Shown: positions 58,113 through 64,000 of the stretch, piece after piece
How the letters are laid out: each line of letters opens with the position of its first letter
How positions within the stretch are numbered: position 1 is the first letter of the stretch
Source of the DNA: Polaromonas sp. JS666
GTDB taxonomy: Bacteria > Pseudomonadota > Gammaproteobacteria > Burkholderiales > Burkholderiaceae_C
Length of the DNA stretch: 64,000 nucleotides
Assembly: GCF_000013865.1 (NCBI RefSeq)
Contig: NC_007948.1
Span: 3,348,001-3,412,000, forward strand
Direction: 5' to 3'
The notes under the pieces: generated by a model
Told to the model about the DNA's origin: nothing
What the model saw: the letters and a program-made list of their open reading frames with translations, nothing else
The model's database searches: none
Made by a program: the position numbers and the translations under genes

Positions 58113-59248
58113 AGGGATACCCCAGCCGGAAACACCCGGATGCGTTCGCTGCGCAGCGCCAGGTCAATCCGCGCACCGGCCTGCACACCCAGGTCGTGCA
58201 GCTGGTTCAGCGAAAAACACAGGTGCAGCGACTGGCCCTCGAGCTCGTCGATCTGCATTTCCGCCAGGCACGAGCTGCCCAGGAATTCAACCTTCAGGAC
58301 TTCGCCGCGGACGCGGTTCGGCTGCCCTTCGCGTTCATGGCCCACCGCCCGGTCTTCCGGACGCAGGTAGAGCCTGACCGCCTGGCCGGCCGTGTAATCG
58401 CCATGCTCGCCGCTGCAATGCAGCTCCAGGCGGCCGGCGCGAAAACGCCCCTGCCCGAGCGCGATGGCCGGCAACACATTGACCTTGCCGACAAAATCCG
58501 CCACGAAGGGCGTGGCGGGGCGCTCATAGATGTCGTTCGGTGTGCCGATCTGCTCGATCACCCCGTGGTTCATCACGACAATGCGGTCGGCCATGGACAG
58601 CGCCTCCTCCTGGTCGTGCGTGACCATGATGGCGGTCACGCCCAGTTTCTGCTGCAGCCGGCGGATCTCGCCGCGCAGGCGGATGCGCTCCAGCGCATCC
58701 AGCGCCGACAGGGGTTCATCCAGCAGCAACAGGCGCGGCGCGGTCGCCAGCGCACGCGCCAGTGCCACGCGCTGCTGCTGCCCGCCCGACAGCTGGGCCG
58801 GATACTTTTCCCCCGACGTCGGCAGGCCCACCAGCTTGAGCAGTTCCGCGACGCGGGCGCTGATTTCAGCCCGCGGTTTTTTCCGGCTCACCAGGCCGTA
58901 GGCCACGTTCCCGGCGATGGTGAGGTTGGGAAACAGGGCGTAGGACTGGAACACGATGCCGTAGTCGCGCTTGACCGGCGGCAGCCAGGAAATATCGCGG
59001 CCGTTCTGCACGATGCGGCCGCTGGTCTGCGTTTCCAGGCCGGCAATGATGCGCAGCAACGTGGTCTTCCCGCAGCCGGAGGGCCCGAGCAGGCACAGCA
59101 TCTCGCCCTGCCGGACCTCCAGGTCTATGTGCTGGAGCACCGTGACCTTGTCAAAGCGCTTGTGCACGCCCTCGATACCCAGCGCAATGCCGGTCGTGTG
59201 ATGCGGCGAGGCAAAGCTCGCCATTTCCGCTGGCAGTCTCATATCCAT
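58109..59248 (-). CDS. phnT: 2-aminoethylphosphonate ABC transporter ATPase
   Basis: 379-residue ATPase of the spermidine/iron/phosphonate importer type. Walker A LLGPSGCGKTTLLRIIAG, Q-loop YGIVFQSYALFPNL, signature LSGGQQQRVALARAL, Walker B LLLLDEPLSALDAL and H-loop MVTHDQEEAL. A C-terminal TOBE regulatory domain follows (about 285-370). The start ATG at 59248 is preceded by AAGGAG, seven bases upstream. It is the first gene of the minus-strand importer-phnW unit and divergent from the GntR regulator. The usual binding-protein gene is not beside it. Confidence 0.88.
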   Translation of the reverse strand: MDMRLPAEMASFASPHHTTGIALGIEGVHKRFDKVTVLQHIDLEVRQGEMLCLLGPSGCGKTTLLRIIAGLETQTSGRIVQNGRDISWLPPVKRDYGIVFQSYALFPNLTIAGNVAYGLVSRKKPRAEISARVAELLKLVGLPTSGEKYPAQLSGGQQQRVALARALATAPRLLLLDEPLSALDALERIRLRGEIRRLQQKLGVTAIMVTHDQEEALSMADRIVVMNHGVIEQIGTPNDIYERPATPFVADFVGKVNVLPAIALGQGRFRAGRLELHCSGEHGDYTAGQAVRLYLRPEDRAVGHEREGQPNRVRGEVLKVEFLGSSCLAEMQIDELEGQSLHLCFSLNQLHDLGVQAGARIDLALRSERIRVFPAGVSL

Positions 59249-59379
59249 CTGCTATCTCCTTGTGACGTTATCGGTGGCGTGGAGCATGGGCCGGCCATGC
59301 CGGTGGCTGCGTTCGTTTCAGCGGTCTTCCGGGAATTTCCGCAGCACCTTCGGCGAATAGTAAATTGCAGATCGTAATA

Positions 59380-59396
59380 TGTCAATTGTTGACAAT
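59380..59396 (+). promoter_or_regulatory. Candidate operator of the phosphonate regulator
   Basis: TGTCAATTGTTGACA (59380-59394) and the overlapping ATTGTTGACAAT (59385-59396) form nested inverted repeats in the phnT/regulator divergent gap (59249-59452). The TTGTnnACAA type matches sites of FCD-domain GntR regulators. The gap is clearly AT-richer here than its surroundings. Confidence 0.45.
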
Positions 59397-59452
59397 CTTC
59401 AATTTGCAGGATTTAATCACCGCATCGGCACGAAAAGAAACCGGACTCCTTC

Positions 59453-61460
<2,008 letters not shown>

Positions 61461-61513
61461 TCCACCGCAAAAACATCACCGAACCGCCACAGAAACAGAA
61501 ACAAGGAACCAAC

Positions 61514-62980
61514 ATGTCTGCCGTACTTGCCGATGCTCCTTCCCAGGCACTTCCTTCCCGGGTGCTTCATGAATCGCTGCGCATTGCCGGTGAAAAAGTT
61601 TCGCGTGACCGCGTCATCGAGGTGAAACATCCCTATAGCGGCAAGATCGTCGCGACCGTACCCAAGGCCACGCTGGACGACGTCCGGCGTGCCTTGCGCA
61701 TCGCGCGCGACTACCGTTCCACGCTGACCCGCCACGACCGCTACCGCATCCTGATGAAAGCCGGCGAGCTGGTCGCCCATCGCCGCGACGAGATTGCACG
61801 CCTGATCACGCTGGAATCGGGCCTGTGCCTGAAGGACACGCAGTATGAAGTCGGCCGCGCTTCCGATGTGATGCTGTTCGCGGCGAACCAGGCCCTGGTG
61901 GACGACGGCCAGGTGTTCTCGTGCGACCTGACGGCGCACGGCAAGAGCCGCAAGGTCTACACGCTGAAAGAGCCGCTGCTCGGCGCCATCACCGCCATCA
62001 CCCCGTTCAACCACCCGCTTAACCAGGTGATCCACAAGATCGCGCCGGCGGTAGCGACCAACAACCGCGTGGTGCTCAAGCCCAGCGAGAAAACGCCGCT
62101 GGCGGCCTACTTGATTGCCGACATCCTGTACGAGGCGGGCCTGCCGCCGCAGATGCTGTCGGTGGTGACCGGCGATCCGGCCGAGATCGCCGACGAGCTG
62201 CTGACCAGCCCCGATGTGGACCTGGTGACGTTCACCGGCGGCGTGGCCATTGGCAAATACATCGCCGGCAAGGCCATCTACAAGCGCCAGATCCTTGAGC
62301 TCGGCGGCAACGATCCCATCATCGTGATGGACGATGCCGACATCGAGGAAGCGGCCACCCTCGCAGCCAGCGGCTCGTACAAGAATTCGGGCCAGCGCTG
62401 CACCGCCATCAAGCGCATCCTAGTGCAGGAGAGCGTGGCCGACCGCTTCGTCGAGTTGCTGGTGGAAAAAACCCGGGCGCTGAAGTACGGTGACCCGTTT
62501 GACCCGGCCATGGACATGGGCACCGTGATCGACGAGCCCGCAGCCATCCATTTTGAAAAGGTGGTCAACGAGGCCATTGCCCAGGGCGCGAAGCTGCTGG
62601 TGGGCAATGTGCGGCGCGGCGCGCTGTATGCGCCCACCGTGCTGGACCATGTGCGGCCCGGCATGACCGTGGTCAGGGAGGAGACCTTTGGCCCGGTGTC
62701 GCCGGTGATCCGCTTCAAGACACTGGATGAAGCGATCGCCATCGTCAATGGCACGGCCTACGGCCTGTCTTCGTCGCTCTGCACCAACCGGCTCGACACC
62801 ATCACCCGCGTGGTGCAGGAACTGCATGTGGGCAGCGTCAATGTGCGCGAGGTGCCCGGTTACCGCCTGGAAATGACACCCTTCGGCGGCATCAAGGACT
62901 CGGGGCTGGGCTACAAGGAAGGTGTGCTTGAAGCGATGAAGAGTTTTTGCAACACCAAGACCTACTCGCTGCCCTGGTAA
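61514..62980 (+). CDS. phnY: Phosphonoacetaldehyde dehydrogenase
   Basis: NAD(P)-dependent aldehyde dehydrogenase oxidising phosphonoacetaldehyde to phosphonoacetate. 488 residues. Catalytic Cys in NSGQRCTAIKRI, general base Glu in LELGGNDPII, nucleotide segment TPFNHPLNQVIHKIAPA and VTFTGGVAIGKYIAG. The start ATG at 61514 gives MSAVLADAPSQAL, preceded by AAGGA. The specific substrate comes from its position between phnA and downstream genes and next to phnW; sequence alone would say only aldehyde dehydrogenase. Confidence 0.9.
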   Translation: MSAVLADAPSQALPSRVLHESLRIAGEKVSRDRVIEVKHPYSGKIVATVPKATLDDVRRALRIARDYRSTLTRHDRYRILMKAGELVAHRRDEIARLITLESGLCLKDTQYEVGRASDVMLFAANQALVDDGQVFSCDLTAHGKSRKVYTLKEPLLGAITAITPFNHPLNQVIHKIAPAVATNNRVVLKPSEKTPLAAYLIADILYEAGLPPQMLSVVTGDPAEIADELLTSPDVDLVTFTGGVAIGKYIAGKAIYKRQILELGGNDPIIVMDDADIEEAATLAASGSYKNSGQRCTAIKRILVQESVADRFVELLVEKTRALKYGDPFDPAMDMGTVIDEPAAIHFEKVVNEAIAQGAKLLVGNVRRGALYAPTVLDHVRPGMTVVREETFGPVSPVIRFKTLDEAIAIVNGTAYGLSSSLCTNRLDTITRVVQELHVGSVNVREVPGYRLEMTPFGGIKDSGLGYKEGVLEAMKSFCNTKTYSLPW

Positions 62981-63092
62981 GCCGCGGCCGCCGCTTATCC
63001 CTGCCCTTACCCGTGCCCTTATCTGTGCCTCTGCCTTTGCCTTTGCCCCTTTTTTTAGCCCCTTCTTGCTTTATTGCTTTTATTGCCTTATT

Positions 63093-63119
63093 ACTTCATT
63101 GACTTCATTGACTTCATTG
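63093..63119 (+). repeat. Tandem 9-bp repeat, three units
   Basis: ACTTCATTG repeated at 63093, 63102 and 63111 in a pyrimidine-rich 157-bp gap between phnY and the alanine dehydrogenase gene. The same gap has TGCCTTTGCC-type short repeats around 63025-63050. Nothing else is seen in it. Confidence 0.85.
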
Positions 63120-63137
63120 ATCCAGGAGACAAACACC

Positions 63138-64000
63138 ATGCTCATCGGAATTCCCAAGGAAATCAAGAACCATGAATACCGTGTCGGCCTGACACCGTCG
63201 TCCGTGCGTGAGCTGGCGGCGGCCGGCCACCGCGTGATCGTGGAGCACAACGCAGGCTCCGGCATCGGTGCCAGCGACGCCGAGTACGAAAAAGCGGGTG
63301 CCGGCATTGTCCAGGGGGCAGATGAAGTGTTTGCGCGCGCCGACATGGTGGTGAAGGTCAAGGAGCCGCAAGCCGCGGAGCGCGCACAGCTTCGGCCCGG
63401 CCAGTTGCTGTTCACTTACCTGCATCTGGCGCCCGACCCGCAGCAATGCAAGGAACTGGTCGACAGCGGCGCGGTCTGCATCGCCTACGAAACCGTGACC
63501 CAGGCCGGTGGCGGCCTGCCCTTGCTGGCGCCGATGTCCGAAGTGGCCGGCCGCATGTCGGTGCAGGCGGCTGCGCACAGCCTGGAGCGGGCCCATGGCG
63601 GCCGCGGCATACTGCTCGGAGGCGTGCCCGGTGTGGCGCCCGCCAAAATCGTGATCCTCGGCGCGGGCGTGGTCGGCTCCAACGCGGCACAGATCGCCGT
63701 GGGCACCGGTGCCCAGGTGGTGGTGATAGACCGCAGCCTCGATGCGCTGCGCCGCATGGACCGCCTGCTGGGGGCGCGCGTGATCACCCTGTTCTCGAAC
63801 CGCGACAACATCGAGGAGCAGGTGCTGTCGGCAGACGCGGTGATCGGCGGCGTGCTGATTCCCGGCGCGGCCGCCCCCAAGCTCGTGTCGCGCGAGCTGC
63901 TGTCGCGCATGAAGCCGGGCTCGGTGGTGGTTGATGTGGCCATCGACCAGGGCGGCTGCTTCGAAACCTCGCACGCCACCACCCACGCCGACCCCACCTA
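63138..64000 (+). CDS. ald: Alanine dehydrogenase (3' end beyond the window)
   Basis: NAD-dependent L-alanine dehydrogenase producing pyruvate and ammonia. 287 residues are visible. It begins MLIGIPKEIKNHEYRVGLTP, the family start. The catalytic Lys is in VVKVKEPQ, the histidine in TYLHLAPD, and the nucleotide loop is VILGAGVVGSNAAQIA. The last visible part, VVVDVAIDQGGCFETSH, belongs to the conserved C-terminal core. Preceded by CAGGAGA at good spacing. It lies downstream of phnY on the same strand. PhnW consumes pyruvate and makes alanine, so this enzyme could close the cycle. Transhydrogenase PntA is a distant relative but is excluded by length and motifs. Confidence 0.93.
   Translation, partial: MLIGIPKEIKNHEYRVGLTPSSVRELAAAGHRVIVEHNAGSGIGASDAEYEKAGAGIVQGADEVFARADMVVKVKEPQAAERAQLRPGQLLFTYLHLAPDPQQCKELVDSGAVCIAYETVTQAGGGLPLLAPMSEVAGRMSVQAAAHSLERAHGGRGILLGGVPGVAPAKIVILGAGVVGSNAAQIAVGTGAQVVVIDRSLDALRRMDRLLGARVITLFSNRDNIEEQVLSADAVIGGVLIPGAAAPKLVSRELLSRMKPGSVVVDVAIDQGGCFETSHATTHADPT

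Overview
The window is a G+C-rich bacterial chromosomal segment. Its gene content and order point to a beta-proteobacterium of the Comamonadaceae, with a Polaromonas/Rhodoferax-like relative most likely: a pyrG-kdsA-DUF1330-eno-ftsB run, a dapA-bamC-MBL run, a parC/parE region, a 2-aminoethylphosphonate cluster of the Burkholderiales kind, and many tripartite-tricarboxylate-type and MFS transporters. The genus is inferred from protein resemblance, not measured. I saw no rRNA, tRNA, CRISPR array or prophage.

Layout. 1-3639: topoisomerase IV (parC 5' part, parE) with a lytic transglycosylase, all on the minus strand. 3699-4750: an intact IS1595-family element with an 8-bp target duplication, about 60 bp upstream of parE. 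4858-7792: MFS transporter, a 39-residue small protein, an SDR oxidoreductase and a methyltransferase. 7892-10757: dapA-bamC-metallo-beta-lactamase-fold hydrolase. 10867-16689: small lipoproteins, the L16 hydroxylase RoxA, SlyD, and coaBC-unknown-dut coupled by ATGA overlaps. 17027-22106: pyrG, kdsA, DUF1330, eno, ftsB and a P-loop protein. 22137-26999: hslO, gamma-carbonic-anhydrase-like protein, DUF455 protein, Cfa-like methyltransferase, xerD. 27135-32413: DUF4242 protein, a giant LuxR-type (LAL) regulator, a Bug/TctC binding protein and an AEC permease. 32413-33592: a 74-bp MITE-like element followed by an IS630-family element, sitting in the stop codon of the AEC gene. 33649-37100: queG, tsaE, amiC, glycine-zipper lipoprotein. 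37345-38829: PhoX-type phosphatase.

39296-45947 is a sugar-uptake island (PfkB kinase; frcB-frcC-frcA-like ABC importer; FucU/RbsD-like mutarotase; ROK regulator). On one side lies a decayed 3' fragment of dedA, on the other an intact dedA in the same orientation. 46010-52954: mutL, a lipoprotein hydrolase, a Bcr/CflA MFS pump, miaA and a mechanosensitive-channel-like protein. 53215-53945: a LolD-like ATPase followed by what looks like the first codons of a deleted permease.

55111-64000 holds a near-complete phosphonate pathway. A fused-permease/ATPase importer brings in 2-aminoethylphosphonate. PhnW converts it to phosphonoacetaldehyde plus alanine, PhnY oxidises the aldehyde to phosphonoacetate, and PhnA releases acetate and phosphate. 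An alanine dehydrogenase at the window edge could recycle the alanine to pyruvate. A GntR/FCD regulator is divergent from the transporter, with a candidate palindromic operator between them. No substrate-binding protein for the importer is present in the window.

The most distinctive structural feature is a dispersed G+C-rich repeat family (core GCCCCCACGCTTTTCACT...CCCCCCGAGGGGG) at five loci. In one copy it supplies the start codon and first residues of miaA; in another it encodes the N-terminus of the phosphonate permease. No wholly new multi-gene system could be demonstrated from sequence alone.
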